Source: JAFGPL01 sp963781805
GTDB taxonomy: Bacteria; Bacteroidota; Bacteroidia; Bacteroidales; UBA10428
Assembly (NCBI GenBank): GCA_963781805.1
Contig: CAWAHF010000004.1
Coordinates: 186,001-250,000, forward strand
Direction of reading: 5' to 3'
DNA: 64,000 nucleotides
Positions 8,239 through 17,674 of the stretch are shown piece by piece. The notes beneath the pieces were generated by a model, which saw only the letters and a program-made list of their open reading frames with translations, was not told the origin of the DNA and did not search any database. Positions within the stretch are counted from its first letter, which is position 1. The number at the start of each line of letters is the position of its first letter. The position numbers and the translations under genes were made by a program.

Positions 8239-8733
8239 TTTAGTAGCCCGCCAAGCAAGGTATTTTGGTTATTTAATGATAAGCTGTTCAGTACAAAAAA
8301 TATATGAATAACGATCAAGGAGTAATTTGCTCAAGCTTAAAGCGAGATGGAATCGAAGCGGCTGGGAATACAGAAGCGGGCTGAGAGCTTGTTTTCAGGA
8401 ACGCTTTGCAAGACCAGCGCCGCGTTGCAAACGTGGAAGCTTGAGCAAGTTACAGGATTTTTTCGAGAAAGTGTATATTTTTTGACTAAAAAAAACAGCT
8501 AAGAGGAAAAATACCTTGTAAAAATAAAGAACTTAAAAACAGAATTGACGTCAACTGCACATACAAGGGATTGTGATATGCAATTTCCGAAAAGCTCAAT
8601 TCTGTTTTATACAGTAAAGGACAATTATTTTGAAAAAGGAAAGACAAAATAATTTAAGGAGCGGGCTACTAAACTGGGACTTTTTAGTTATTTTGGAAAT
8701 AAAAAAATAAATGCAATAAAAATAACTAAAAAG
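8239..8733 (+). ncRNA. Cassette C6: candidate structured RNA, copy 1
   Basis: No credible gene in this 571-bp cassette (8228-8798). Six long stems can be read directly: P1 8239-8251 with 8661-8673 (13 bp); P2 8256-8266 with 8508-8518 (11 bp); P3 8282-8288 with 8494-8500, extended by 8295-8304 with 8474-8483; P4 8322-8338 with 8437-8453 (17 bp, one mismatch that is a U-G wobble only in + strand RNA); P5 8536-8548 with 8596-8608 (13 bp); P6 8680-8694 with 8719-8733 (15 bp). P2-P4 are nested inside P1, P5 lies beside them, and P6 is a terminal hairpin. The loop of P4 is GC-richer with alternative pairings (TTTGCAA 8405, TTGCAAA 8425). I do not recognise the family. Confidence 0.7.
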
Positions 8734-8734
8734 C

Positions 8735-8804
8735 GCACAACATGCGATAAAGTGAATTGCTCCGCTGTCGCTACGCAACTACACCTTATCGCTGTACGTT
8801 GGGC
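8735..8804 (+). repeat. attC7, short-type integron recombination site
   Basis: 70 bp, about half the length of the others. R'' GCACAAC at 8735, R' GTTGGGC at 8798. Arms GCGATAAAGTGAATTG and CAACTACACCTTATCGC. Same site at attC9 and attC16, always after the structured-RNA cassette. Confidence 0.85.
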
Positions 8805-8871
8805 TTAATTCTGAAACTCCACGATTGCGATTTGTTTTAACTTTGATAATTTGATAAAAAATATTAGATAT

Positions 8872-9810
8872 ATGGATAATGAAAAAACTAAATATCAAGA
8901 CACTGGAAGAAAAGAAATTGTTTTAAGTGAATTATACAATAGATCATATTTAATGTGGAGATCTAGGAAGCTAAAACAATTAGATGGTGTTGAAGACAAT
9001 CGTGTAAAATATGAAAAATTTTCCGACTATAAAGTTCGATTAAAAGAAATTTTAGGTAACACATTATCTGTACTTTATGATAAGTATGGTTTTGATAATG
9101 ACGAAATAATTTTAAAGATTTGCAAAAATTCAACTCTCATTACTAACAAAAAATTATACATTTCTAATGGACATAAAAATTCTGATGATTATATTGTTTG
9201 CAATTTAAATGATATTGCCAATATTAATATTAGTAAAGGAATACTAATTTCAACAGGTACTATTGCTCTGTCTAGTGGCAAAAATATCAAATTTAGAAAT
9301 CTTCACAAGATTATAAATAAGGAGTATCTCAAAAAAATTATTGATTTTAATCTTTCAAAAGGTGATTTATCTGAACTTTCTAATGGAGAAATATCAAAAG
9401 GTAAAAAAAGAATTTTGCCCTATACATATTTAAGTTCAATACCAGGATTTATTTTAGGTATGGCTACCTTTTACATTTATAGAATGATTTTCAGTATTAA
9501 TGATCCAAAAATTTCTGACACCGCTAGAGATATGTCTGTTATAAACGAAACAAGTACAACAAAAACAATAAGCGTTGGACAAAGTGTTTTCTTAGAGATT
9601 ATTATGTGGTTTGCTTTGTATATCTTACCGATTTTGATAATTGGTTATGTATATTTTAAAATTATGGATGTTTTTTTGAGGCCTCCTAAAAGTATAATGG
9701 ATAAATATTATGGAAATAAAAAAATATCAACTTATTACGAAAATTGGAGTATGACTATTAGTATATTAACCATTATATGTACGATAACAATATTGATTAT
9801 AATAAACTAA
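8872..9810 (+). CDS. Cassette C7: membrane protein, unknown function
   Basis: About 312 residues from the ATG at 8872; an upstream TTG is less likely. The N-terminal ~180 residues are soluble and charged. Three hydrophobic segments follow (beginning at TYLSSIPGFILGMATF, FLEIIMWFALYILPILIIG, and a C-terminal ISILTIICTITILII). The soluble part has beta-rich stretches around NKKLYISNGHKNSDD that could be a PH-like fold, but this is a guess. Cassette ends GTTGGGCTTA and TAAGCCCAAC match. It sits between two copies of the structured-RNA cassette. Confidence 0.65.
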   Translation: MDNEKTKYQDTGRKEIVLSELYNRSYLMWRSRKLKQLDGVEDNRVKYEKFSDYKVRLKEILGNTLSVLYDKYGFDNDEIILKICKNSTLITNKKLYISNGHKNSDDYIVCNLNDIANINISKGILISTGTIALSSGKNIKFRNLHKIINKEYLKKIIDFNLSKGDLSELSNGEISKGKKRILPYTYLSSIPGFILGMATFYIYRMIFSINDPKISDTARDMSVINETSTTKTISVGQSVFLEIIMWFALYILPILIIGYVYFKIMDVFLRPPKSIMDKYYGNKKISTYYENWSMTISILTIICTITILIIIN

Positions 9811-9825
9811 ACAATAAAGAACTAA

Positions 9826-9958
9826 GCCCAACAGCCAATATAGAAAATAGCAGGAACAGTGGGTTTTCGAACTTTGGTAGCCCGCATCGGGCTAATGTCT
9901 CGGTGGATAGGAACGTACTCCGCAATCCGCTACTTTCCATATTGGCAAAACGTTGGTG
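9826..9958 (+). repeat. attC8 integron recombination site
   Basis: 133 bp. R'' GCCCAAC at 9826, R' GTTGGTG at 9952. Arms CCAATATAGAAAATAGCAGG and a complement before the right core. Confidence 0.83.
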
Positions 9959-9963
9959 CGCAA

Positions 9964-10458
9964 TTTAGTAGCCCGCCAAGCAAGGTATTTTGGTTATTTA
10001 ATGATAAGCTGTTCAGTACAAAAAATATATGAATAACGATCAAGGAGTAATTTGCTCAAGCTTAAAGCGAGATGGAATCGAAGCGGCTGGGAATACAGAA
10101 GCGGGCTGAGAGCTTGTTTTCAGGAACGCTTTGCAAGACCAGCGCCGCGTTGCAAACGTGGAAGCTTGAGCAAGTTACAGGATTTTTTCGAGAAAGTGTA
10201 TATTTTTTGACTAAAAAAAACAGCTAAGAGGAAAAATACCTTGTAAAAATAAAGAACTTAAAAACAGAATTGACGTCAACTGCACATACAAGGGATTGTG
10301 ATATGCAATTTCCGAAAAGCTCAATTCTGTTTTATACAGTAAAGGACAATTATTTTGAAAAAGGAAAGACAAAATAATTTAAGGAGCGGGCTACTAAACT
10401 GGGACTTTTTAGTTATTTTGGAAATAAAAAAATAAATGCAATAAAAATAACTAAAAAG
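9964..10458 (+). ncRNA. Cassette C8: candidate structured RNA, copy 2
   Basis: I see no difference from copy 1 over the whole 571-bp cassette unit (9953-10523), so all six stems are present at +1725. The cassette after it is interrupted at its first bases by group II intron 2. Confidence 0.7.
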
Positions 10459-10459
10459 C

Positions 10460-10526
10460 GCACAACATGCGATAAAGTGAATTGCTCCGCTGTCGCTACG
10501 CAACTACACCTTATCGCTGTACGTTG
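10460..10526 (+). repeat. attC9, short-type site split by group II intron 2
   Basis: Short 70-bp type. R'' GCACAAC at 10460. The right core is cut after GTTG (10523-10526) and resumes as GTGGC at 12750. Rejoined GTTGGTGGCA complements the C9 end. Confidence 0.84.
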
Positions 10527-12749
10527 TTGCGACTTGAAGTCGTGTAAATAATTGTTTTACAAAGGATTGTTCTTTGATAAAACCTGTTGTTCCCTCAACA
10601 GTACCCTTACCGGACAACTGGTGTATAGTGCAGCTATTACCGGTTGAAGCTCCGGGAAACGAGTACCAAACGCCGGGTTGTATACCCTATGGCGGGGCTA
10701 TAAGCTGTGAAGCGGATAGTCTTCGGGGCCTCAAAAACCGATTTAGGGCTGGGGTGAGCAGGCATGGCCAACTCAGGTAAATATTCCGAAACCATCGAAA
10801 TGGCGTAAGGGCGAAAAAGAGGATGACACGCCTTGTACCAAAATGGTAAGCTGGCAGGTTAAACGTGGTCAACGTTGCGTTTACGGGGATGTTGCCCAGC
10901 CGGTGGACAGGATAGGCCTAAACCTGTATCTTTTGTTATTTACATGGAACATGGAAGCACGGTGCTCTCTTTTCCTGTAACAGCGGGATCAAAAACCCTA
11001 ACCGCAAGGCATGGGGAAACACCGTACAGAGAGGACAGACAAAGCGAATGCCCTGATGTAATGCCAGGGATAGTGGCCACAACATCGCCACAGGTGAAAA
11101 CCAGCCCACCTCTGTCTGGTACTTTATGGCATGATACTTTTTAGAACCTGTAAATGCTGGAAAGCAAATGAACGAGAATGAAAATTCATCGTGTGCACTG
11201 GCACACCAAACCGATAACTGGAACCTCATTATATGGCGAAAGGTTATTCAACGGGTGAACAGGCTGCAAAGACGTATTGCCAAGGCTGTTAAAGAGAAAC
11301 GCTGGGGCAAAGCTAAAGCCCTGATGTTTCTCATTACCAAATCCTTTTATGCTAAACTATTGGCTGTATTCCGGGTGGCCAACAACAAGGGAGGCAAAAC
11401 CCCCGGTGTTGACCATAAAATCTGGATAGACGGGTATGATAAACTCGTCGCAGCTGAAAACCTTAAGAACAGGGGATACACCCCTAAACCTTTACGTAGG
11501 ATATATATCCCTAAGAAGAATGGCAAAAAACGTCCCTTAAGCATCCCGTGCATGGATGACAGGGCTATGCAAGCCCTGCACATGATTGCTCTTGTCCCTC
11601 TGGCCGAAACAATGGCCGACCTAAATTCTTATGGGTTTAGGGAAAAACGTTCGTGTGCCGATGCCATTGCACAATGCTTTCTTATCCTGTGCCGTAAAAA
11701 TTGCGCACAATGGGTGTATGAAGCCGACATCAAGGCCTGCTTTGATGAAATTGACCATCAGTGGATATTAAACCATATCCCGGTCAACAAATCCATTCTT
11801 GATAAATGGCTCAAAGCAGGATATATCCAGAAAGGTAGGTTATTCCCCTCCCTTAAAGGTACTCCACAAGGCGGTATCATATCCCCAATCATCATGAATA
11901 TGGTGCTTGACGGATTGGAAACCACCATAAACAAACAGTTTCCAAGGTGGAAAAACCAGAAAGTCAATTTTGTAAGGTATGCCGATGATTTTATTATTAC
12001 CGCTAAGGATAAAGAGGTAATTACTAATCAAATCATACCACTTGTTAAGGAATTCCTCAAAGAACGGGGGCTTAGGCTCTCTGATGAGAAATCCAAAATA
12101 ACCAATATTGACCAGGGTTTTGACTTCTTATCACAGCATATCCGTAAGTACAAGGGTAAACTGCTGATAAAACCATCACGGAAATCTGTACAGGCTTTCA
12201 AAGATAAGATAAAACTCATCATACGCGAGAGCCATGGACTGCCTGCTCATGCCCTTATACGAAAACTAAACCCGGTTATCCGGGGATGGTCAAACTATCA
12301 CAAGGGTATTTGCTCAAAGAATACCTTCAGAAAACTGGAGGTATTCATCTTCGGACAAACCTGGAAATGGGCTACCCGCCAGCATGGTGACAAAGGCCAC
12401 AGGTGGGTATTCAAAAGGTACTTTTTGGGCAATCATTTTTCCGATAAACGTGTATCTTATAAAGGTATATATTCCTACCGCTTATATAAAATCGGTATGG
12501 TACCTATTCGATATCATGTTAAAATCGCTCAGAAGGCCAATCCTTACCTGTCTGAATTTGATTCATATTTTGAGAAAAGGGTATCCTTAAGGAAACGTTT
12601 AGCTTTGAATAGCAAACAAATCACTACTTTTGTTTGCAGAGGTAAAAACAATAGCCGGGTCTACCCTAACAAGGTTGGCCTTAAAAGTGCCTGAGCCGTA
12701 TGCGGTGAAAGTCGCACGTACGGTTCTTAGGGGGCGTAAGCTACCCGGT
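10527..12749 (+). mobile_element. Group II intron, copy 2 (2,223 bp)
   Basis: Same length and ends as copy 1 (TTGCGACTTG…CTACCCGGT). Candidate EBS1 CAACGT at 10870. It is inserted into a short-type attC, which shows that the long arms of the 130-bp sites are not needed for targeting. Confidence 0.92.
11168..12694 (+). CDS. ltrA: Group II intron reverse transcriptase/maturase (copy 2)
   Basis: 508 residues, intact, with YADD at 271-274. The protein looks identical to that of copy 4 and carries Ala in LHMIALVPL where copies 1 and 5 have Ser, so copies 2, 3 and 4 form one lineage. Intactness and near-identity suggest recent activity. Confidence 0.95.
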   Translation: MNENENSSCALAHQTDNWNLIIWRKVIQRVNRLQRRIAKAVKEKRWGKAKALMFLITKSFYAKLLAVFRVANNKGGKTPGVDHKIWIDGYDKLVAAENLKNRGYTPKPLRRIYIPKKNGKKRPLSIPCMDDRAMQALHMIALVPLAETMADLNSYGFREKRSCADAIAQCFLILCRKNCAQWVYEADIKACFDEIDHQWILNHIPVNKSILDKWLKAGYIQKGRLFPSLKGTPQGGIISPIIMNMVLDGLETTINKQFPRWKNQKVNFVRYADDFIITAKDKEVITNQIIPLVKEFLKERGLRLSDEKSKITNIDQGFDFLSQHIRKYKGKLLIKPSRKSVQAFKDKIKLIIRESHGLPAHALIRKLNPVIRGWSNYHKGICSKNTFRKLEVFIFGQTWKWATRQHGDKGHRWVFKRYFLGNHFSDKRVSYKGIYSYRLYKIGMVPIRYHVKIAQKANPYLSEFDSYFEKRVSLRKRLALNSKQITTFVCRGKNNSRVYPNKVGLKSA

Positions 12750-12800
12750 GTGGCAATTTTAAGAAACGGCATTGCACATAGATAATATCCAAATTTGATA

Positions 12801-13460
12801 ATGAATAAAATGATTACAAAACATACATTGATTTTTATCTTTACTTGCTTGATTTGTATTTTGAGTTGCAAACCTGATACAGATTATTCAATAAAGGATA
12901 AATATATTTCTAAGCCAAATGATTGTTCTTGCGATATATATTACCGATACCCAGAGATAAATTCAATAAACGACTTAGATAGTAATTTAGTTGCTTTAAA
13001 TATTGCGCTAAAACGGGTTGGAGAATTTGACAGATTTATTGATAAATGCAATCCTCAATCACCAAGATTTATGAAAACTTTTAAAAAATACAATTGTGAT
13101 TATAAAATAAAATTGCAAACTGATACTGTGTTGAGTATTGAGATTTGTAATACTGCATACTATGACAATGATTTTAAATATACTAGATTTAATAGCTTTC
13201 TACTTAATACAAAAGATTGGACAGAAATTCCATTGGAAAACTTATTTAATGGGTTAGACCGTGGTAAGATTTATCCATTTATTGCTGAGTATAGTAAAAA
13301 GACTGGAAATCATATTAATTTATTGGCATATGAGTCACAATCAAATTATGTATTGACTTATGGTATGACAAAAGATAGTTTGATTATTTATGTAGGTGGA
13401 GAAGGTGAATGGTTTGGAAATGATAAAGTAATGATACCAATTAAAGAATTAATAAAATAA
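12801..13460 (+). CDS. Cassette C9: lipoprotein, unknown function
   Basis: 219 residues from the ATG at 12801; another ATG lies three codons later. The N-terminus ends in a lipobox, CLICILSC, so the mature protein should be lipidated on Cys and held in the envelope. The mature chain begins KPDTDYS and contains several Cys (CSCDIYYR, CNPQSP, YNCDYKI). Fold unrecognised. Cassette start (after intron 2) and end pair as GTTGGTGGCA and TGCCACCAAC. Confidence 0.7.
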   Translation: MNKMITKHTLIFIFTCLICILSCKPDTDYSIKDKYISKPNDCSCDIYYRYPEINSINDLDSNLVALNIALKRVGEFDRFIDKCNPQSPRFMKTFKKYNCDYKIKLQTDTVLSIEICNTAYYDNDFKYTRFNSFLLNTKDWTEIPLENLFNGLDRGKIYPFIAEYSKKTGNHINLLAYESQSNYVLTYGMTKDSLIIYVGGEGEWFGNDKVMIPIKELIK

Positions 13461-13468
13461 AAAACTGC

Positions 13469-13598
13469 CACCAACACACAATATAAAACAGTTGGGGTTC
13501 AGCGGTTTGCGAGGGTTTTATTCTCGCGTCAGCATTCTTGACGGTGGACAAGTACGCAGCCCGAAAACCCAACCGTTTCATATTGTAAAACGTTGGCG
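13469..13598 (+). repeat. attC10 integron recombination site
   Basis: 130 bp, common type. R'' CACCAAC at 13469, R' GTTGGCG at 13592. Confidence 0.87.
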
Positions 13599-13621
13599 GC
13601 AACCTTAACATATCGTAAAAT

Positions 13622-14377
13622 ATGAGCAAACAAGAAAAAACACCATCAGGAGAACCAATATATAGGCATGAGGAATCCAAGAAAAAGGATTTTGAATTTG
13701 CGATTGGAAATGAACAATCCATAGAATTGATTTCAAATCACATCGAAAAATATGTCGGTAGTATTGAGTCTGTGTTTCATGAAATAGTATCAGATATTGT
13801 CCATGTAGATATTCATTGGGTAAAACCAAGTTCAAGTTTTCCTTTTCATACTTTTGTTACGTCTGGCATGAGTGATATGCCTATGATAGTTCCGGATGGA
13901 TATGACAAATATAAATATGCTGAACTTTGTATTTTATTACCTTCTCATTGGGATATTCATTATGAGAAATTCAAATTAATGGAAGATATATTTAGAGATG
14001 AAACTAGCTATTGGCCCATAAGGTGGTTAAAATATATTGCTCGTTTCCCACATGAATACGAGACTTGGTTGGGTTTTGGACATACGATTCCTAATGGCGA
14101 GACTGCTGAACCATTTGCAAGCAATACAATGCTTGGATGTATGCTGATAATGCCTTCATTAAGTTTACCAATCGAGTTCTCTGATTTAAAAGTTTCTGAA
14201 ACAAAATCTATAAAATTCTATTGTCTATACCCTTTGTACAAAGAGGAAATGGATTTTAAACTAACAAAAGGTGTAGATGCTCTTTTAGATAAATTTGATA
14301 AGTTCGGAATAAGAGATGTAATTGATACTAAAAGACCAAATTGTTGTATAAAAAAAGGATTATTTGGATTATGGTAA
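13622..14377 (+). CDS. Cassette C10: suppressor-of-fused (SUFU) domain protein
   Basis: 251 residues, cytoplasmic. The central part (HWVKPSSSFPFHTFVTSGMS, then MIVPDGYDKYKYAELCILLP, then WPIRWLKYIARFPHEYETWL, then GHTIPNG) matches the layout of bacterial SUFU-domain proteins. These are often found as immunity proteins in polymorphic-toxin loci. The C-terminus is Lys- and Cys-rich. No toxin gene is adjacent, so an immunity role is only inference. The cassette ends match: GTTGGCGGC and GCCGCCAAC. Confidence 0.75.
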   Translation: MSKQEKTPSGEPIYRHEESKKKDFEFAIGNEQSIELISNHIEKYVGSIESVFHEIVSDIVHVDIHWVKPSSSFPFHTFVTSGMSDMPMIVPDGYDKYKYAELCILLPSHWDIHYEKFKLMEDIFRDETSYWPIRWLKYIARFPHEYETWLGFGHTIPNGETAEPFASNTMLGCMLIMPSLSLPIEFSDLKVSETKSIKFYCLYPLYKEEMDFKLTKGVDALLDKFDKFGIRDVIDTKRPNCCIKKGLFGLW

Positions 14378-14401
14378 AATAATAAATGAAATAAAGGCAG
14401 C

Positions 14402-14530
14402 CGCCAACACATGGTATAGTGCATGCGGGTTTCGGCGGGTTGCAAAGGTAGGTAGCACGTAAAATAAGTCGGTGTAAACTGATAGGAAACTACCTCGTAA
14501 TCCCGCACGACACCATACCATCAACCGTTG
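14402..14530 (+). repeat. attC11 site, split by group II intron 3
   Basis: Second (ACATGGTATAGTGCATG) type. R'' CGCCAAC at 14402. The right core is cut after GTTG (14527-14530) and resumes as GCTTTA at 16754. Confidence 0.84.
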
Positions 14531-16753
14531 TTGCGACTTGAAGTCGTGTAAATAATTGTTTTACAAAGGATTGTTCTTTGATAAAACCTGTTGTTCCCTC
14601 AACAGTACCCTTACCGGACAATTGGTGTATAGTGCAGCTATTACCGGTTGAAGCTCCGGGAAACGAGTACCAAACGCCGGGTTGTATACCCTATGGCGGG
14701 GCTATAAGCTGTGAAGTGGATAGTCTTCGGGGCCTCAAAAACCGACTTAGGGCTGGGGTGAGCAGGCATGGCCAACTCAGGTAAATATTCCGAAACCATC
14801 GAGATGGCGTAAGGGCGAAAAAGAGGATGACACGCCTTGTACCAAAATGGTAAGCTGGCAGGTTAAACGTGGTCAACGTTGCGTTTACGGGGATGTTGCC
14901 CAGCCGGTGGACAGGATAGGCCTAAACCTGTATCTTTTGTTATTTACATGGAACATGGAAGCACGGTGCTCTCTTTTCCTGTAACAGCGGGATCAAAAAC
15001 CCTAACCGCAAGGCATGGGGAAACACCGTACAGAGAGGACAGACAAAGCGAATGCCCTGATGTAATGTCAGGGATAGTGGCCACAACATCGCCACAGGTG
15101 AAAACCAGCCCACCTCTGTCTGGTACTTTATGGCATGATACTTTTTAGAACCTGTAAATGCTGGAAAGCAAATGAACGAGAATGAAAATTCATCGTGTGC
15201 ACTGGCACACCAAACCGATAACTGGAACCTCATTATATGGCGAAAGGTTATTCAACGGGTGAACAGGCTGCAAAGACGTATTGCCAAGGCTGTTAAAGAG
15301 AAACGCTGGGGCAAAGCTAAAGCCCTGATGTTTCTCATTACCAAATCCTTTTATGCTAAACTATTGGCTGTATTCCGGGTGGCCAACAACAAGGGAGGCA
15401 AAACCCCCGGTGTTGACCATAAAATCTGGATAGACGGGTATGATAAACTCGTCGCAGCTGAAAACCTTAAGAACAGGGGATACACCCCAAAACCTTTACG
15501 TAGGATATATATCCCTAAGAAGAATGGCAAAAAACGTCCCTTAAGCATCCCGTGCATGGATGACAGGGCTATGCAAGCCCTGCACATGATTGCTCTTGTC
15601 CCTCTGGCCGAAACAATGGCCGACCCAAATTCTTATGGGTTTAGGGAGAAACGTTCGTGTGCCGATGCCATTGCACAATGCTTTCTTATCCTGTGCCGTA
15701 AAAATTGCGCACAATGGGTGTATGAAGCCGACATCAAGGCCTGCTTTGATGAAATTGACCATCAGTGGATATTAAACCATATCCCGGTCAACAAATCCAT
15801 TCTTGATAAATGGCTCAAAGCAGGATATATCCAGAAAGGTAGGTTATTCCCCTCCCTTAAAGGTACTCCACAAGGCGGTATCATATCCCCAATCATCATG
15901 AATATGGTGCTTGACGGATTGGAAACCACCATAAACAAACAGTTTCCAAGGTGGAAAAACCAGAAAGTCAATTTTGTAAGGTATGCCGATGATTTTATTA
16001 TTACCGCTAAGGATAAAGAGGTAATTACTAATCAAATCATACCACTTGTTAAGGAATTCCTCAAAGAACGGGGGCTTAGGCTCTCTGATGAGAAATCCAA
16101 AATAACCAATATTGACCAGGGCTTTGACTTCTTATCACAGCATATCCGTAAGTACAAGGGTAAACTGCTGATAAAACCATCACGGAAATCTGTACAGGCT
16201 TTCAAAGATAAGATAAAACTCATCATACGCGAGAGCCATGGACTGCCTGCTCATGCCCTTATACGAAAACTAAACCCGGTTATCCGGGGATGGTCAAACT
16301 ATCACAAGGGTATTTGCTCAAAGAATACCTTCAGAAAACTGGAGGTATTCATCTTCGGACAAACCTGGAAATGGGCTACCCGCCAGCATGGTGACAAAGG
16401 CCACAGGTGGGTGTTCAAAAGGTACTTTTTGGGCAATCATTTTTCCGATAAACGTGTATCTTATAAAGGTGTATATTCCTACCGCTTATATAAAATCGGT
16501 ATGGTACCTATTCGATATCATGTTAAAATCGCTCAGAAGGCCAATCCTTACCTGTCTGAATTTGATTCATATTTTGAGAAAAGGGTATCCTTAAGGAAAC
16601 GTTTAGCTTTGAATAGCAAACAAATCACTACTTTTGTTTGCAGAGGTAAAAACAATAGCCGGGTCTACCCTAACAAGGTTGGCCTTAAAAGTGCCTGAGC
16701 CGTATGCGGTGAAAGTCGCACGTACGGTTCTTAGGGGGCGTAAGCTACCCGGT
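14531..16753 (+). mobile_element. Group II intron, copy 3 (2,223 bp)
   Basis: Same length and ends as copy 1. It is the most diverged copy, with several substitutions in domain I and in the RT gene, but domain V and VI are unchanged. Flanking exon bases GTTG and GCTTTA rejoin to the complement of the C11 end (TAAAGCCAAC). Confidence 0.92.
15172..16698 (+). CDS. ltrA: Group II intron reverse transcriptase/maturase (copy 3)
   Basis: 508 residues, intact. Differs from copy 2 by Pro for Leu in MADPNSYGF and Val for Ile in YKGVYSYR. The Pro change is close to a conserved RT block and could reduce activity; this is not certain. Confidence 0.94.
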   Translation: MNENENSSCALAHQTDNWNLIIWRKVIQRVNRLQRRIAKAVKEKRWGKAKALMFLITKSFYAKLLAVFRVANNKGGKTPGVDHKIWIDGYDKLVAAENLKNRGYTPKPLRRIYIPKKNGKKRPLSIPCMDDRAMQALHMIALVPLAETMADPNSYGFREKRSCADAIAQCFLILCRKNCAQWVYEADIKACFDEIDHQWILNHIPVNKSILDKWLKAGYIQKGRLFPSLKGTPQGGIISPIIMNMVLDGLETTINKQFPRWKNQKVNFVRYADDFIITAKDKEVITNQIIPLVKEFLKERGLRLSDEKSKITNIDQGFDFLSQHIRKYKGKLLIKPSRKSVQAFKDKIKLIIRESHGLPAHALIRKLNPVIRGWSNYHKGICSKNTFRKLEVFIFGQTWKWATRQHGDKGHRWVFKRYFLGNHFSDKRVSYKGVYSYRLYKIGMVPIRYHVKIAQKANPYLSEFDSYFEKRVSLRKRLALNSKQITTFVCRGKNNSRVYPNKVGLKSA

Positions 16754-16771
16754 GCTTTAATTTTTAGTGAG

Positions 16772-17503
16772 ATGACAAAACAACTTTCATATCTTTTTTT
16801 ATTATTATTTCCAGCATTATTATATGGACAAGCAGATTCAATTTTTTTAAATTCTACAAACAAAGCTATTTTGGGCATTATAACAGATCCTGATAATTAT
16901 TCCATTATAAGAGCTAGTCCAAACATTAATTCTGATTCAATTAATTATATTAAGAAAGATGAAATTTTTGCCTTTATTCCAGATAAATCATCAAAATGGT
17001 TTGCAGTATATAAGTTTTGGAACATATATGGTTTTATCCATAAAAGTAGAGTTGTTTGTATATCAAACCTGACAGACAACAAGATAAAATTTCTTAGTTA
17101 TAAAATAATTAATGAACAGTTGAGAATTTCAAAAGAATATAAAGGAATATGTTATAATGATAAGGAAAGATATGATAGCATTTGTTTTGTTTTGAACAAT
17201 TACCACGATTCCTACTATCGACCATTTCTAAAATATGCTGTTGACTATATGATAAAATCAGAAGACAGTGATTTAATAAAACTTCTCGTTAATGTTATTT
17301 ATTATTTAACAGGTTCTGCTGATGAAGAACAAAGTTTTGAATTTGCTAGACTTGTTGTTAATAAACCGCATATTTTGGTTAAATATATTAAAGAATATAA
17401 ATCTAGTTCTTTGAATGAATATATACTTAATTCGATTGATTATTATGAGGCACATGGTTATGTGATTGATGATGAGATTAGAAAATCAATAATTACAAAT
17501 TAG
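16772..17503 (+). CDS. Cassette C11: exported protein with SH3-like region
   Basis: About 243 residues from the ATG at 16772. The frame stays open upstream into the intron, but that part is ribozyme sequence and not coding. The signal peptide ends LLYG|Q. Residues about 30-90 (ILGIITDPDNYSIIRASPNI through WNIYGFIHKSRV) resemble a bacterial SH3 domain, often a peptidoglycan- or peptide-binding module. The C-terminal half is helical and unassigned. Intron 3 ends 18 bases before the start codon. Confidence 0.68.
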   Translation: MTKQLSYLFLLLFPALLYGQADSIFLNSTNKAILGIITDPDNYSIIRASPNINSDSINYIKKDEIFAFIPDKSSKWFAVYKFWNIYGFIHKSRVVCISNLTDNKIKFLSYKIINEQLRISKEYKGICYNDKERYDSICFVLNNYHDSYYRPFLKYAVDYMIKSEDSDLIKLLVNVIYYLTGSADEEQSFEFARLVVNKPHILVKYIKEYKSSSLNEYILNSIDYYEAHGYVIDDEIRKSIITN

Positions 17504-17524
17504 AATATTTTTAATAAAAACTAA

Positions 17525-17657
17525 AGCCAACAGCCGGTATAGTGCATAGGCTGTGGCGTGCCATAGAAGATAGAGACGTAAGCCACGATTTTCTATTTTT
17601 CATAGCAAAAACAGTGCGATGCAACGCCTACGTCACCATACCGGCAAAACGTTGTGC
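17525..17657 (+). repeat. attC12 integron recombination site
   Basis: 133 bp. R'' AGCCAAC at 17525, R' GTTGTGC at 17651. Arms CCGGTATAGTGCATAGGC and a complement ending CACCATACCGG. Confidence 0.84.
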
Positions 17658-17674
17658 CCAATAAAACGAGACAG

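Noticed and set aside
8596..8778. 60-codon - strand frame in the structured-RNA cassette, also at 10321 and 22699
   Set aside because: It is identical only because the DNA is identical. It runs antisense through stems P5, P6 and the attC, and its composition is not protein-like.
13622..14377. Phage-defence system around the SUFU, CDI-immunity, toxin-antitoxin and nuclease-remnant genes
   Set aside because: These genes are in separate cassettes with no common operon and no effector-sensor pair that I recognise.
16634..16771. Coding extension of the C11 gene into the intron
   Set aside because: The frame is open by chance through domains V and VI; the signal peptide begins at 16772.
17654..17674. 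GTG start for the C12 protein inside the attC core
   Set aside because: Starting at the ATG at 17675 gives a normal signal peptide; the GTG is part of the conserved GTTGTGCCC cassette end.
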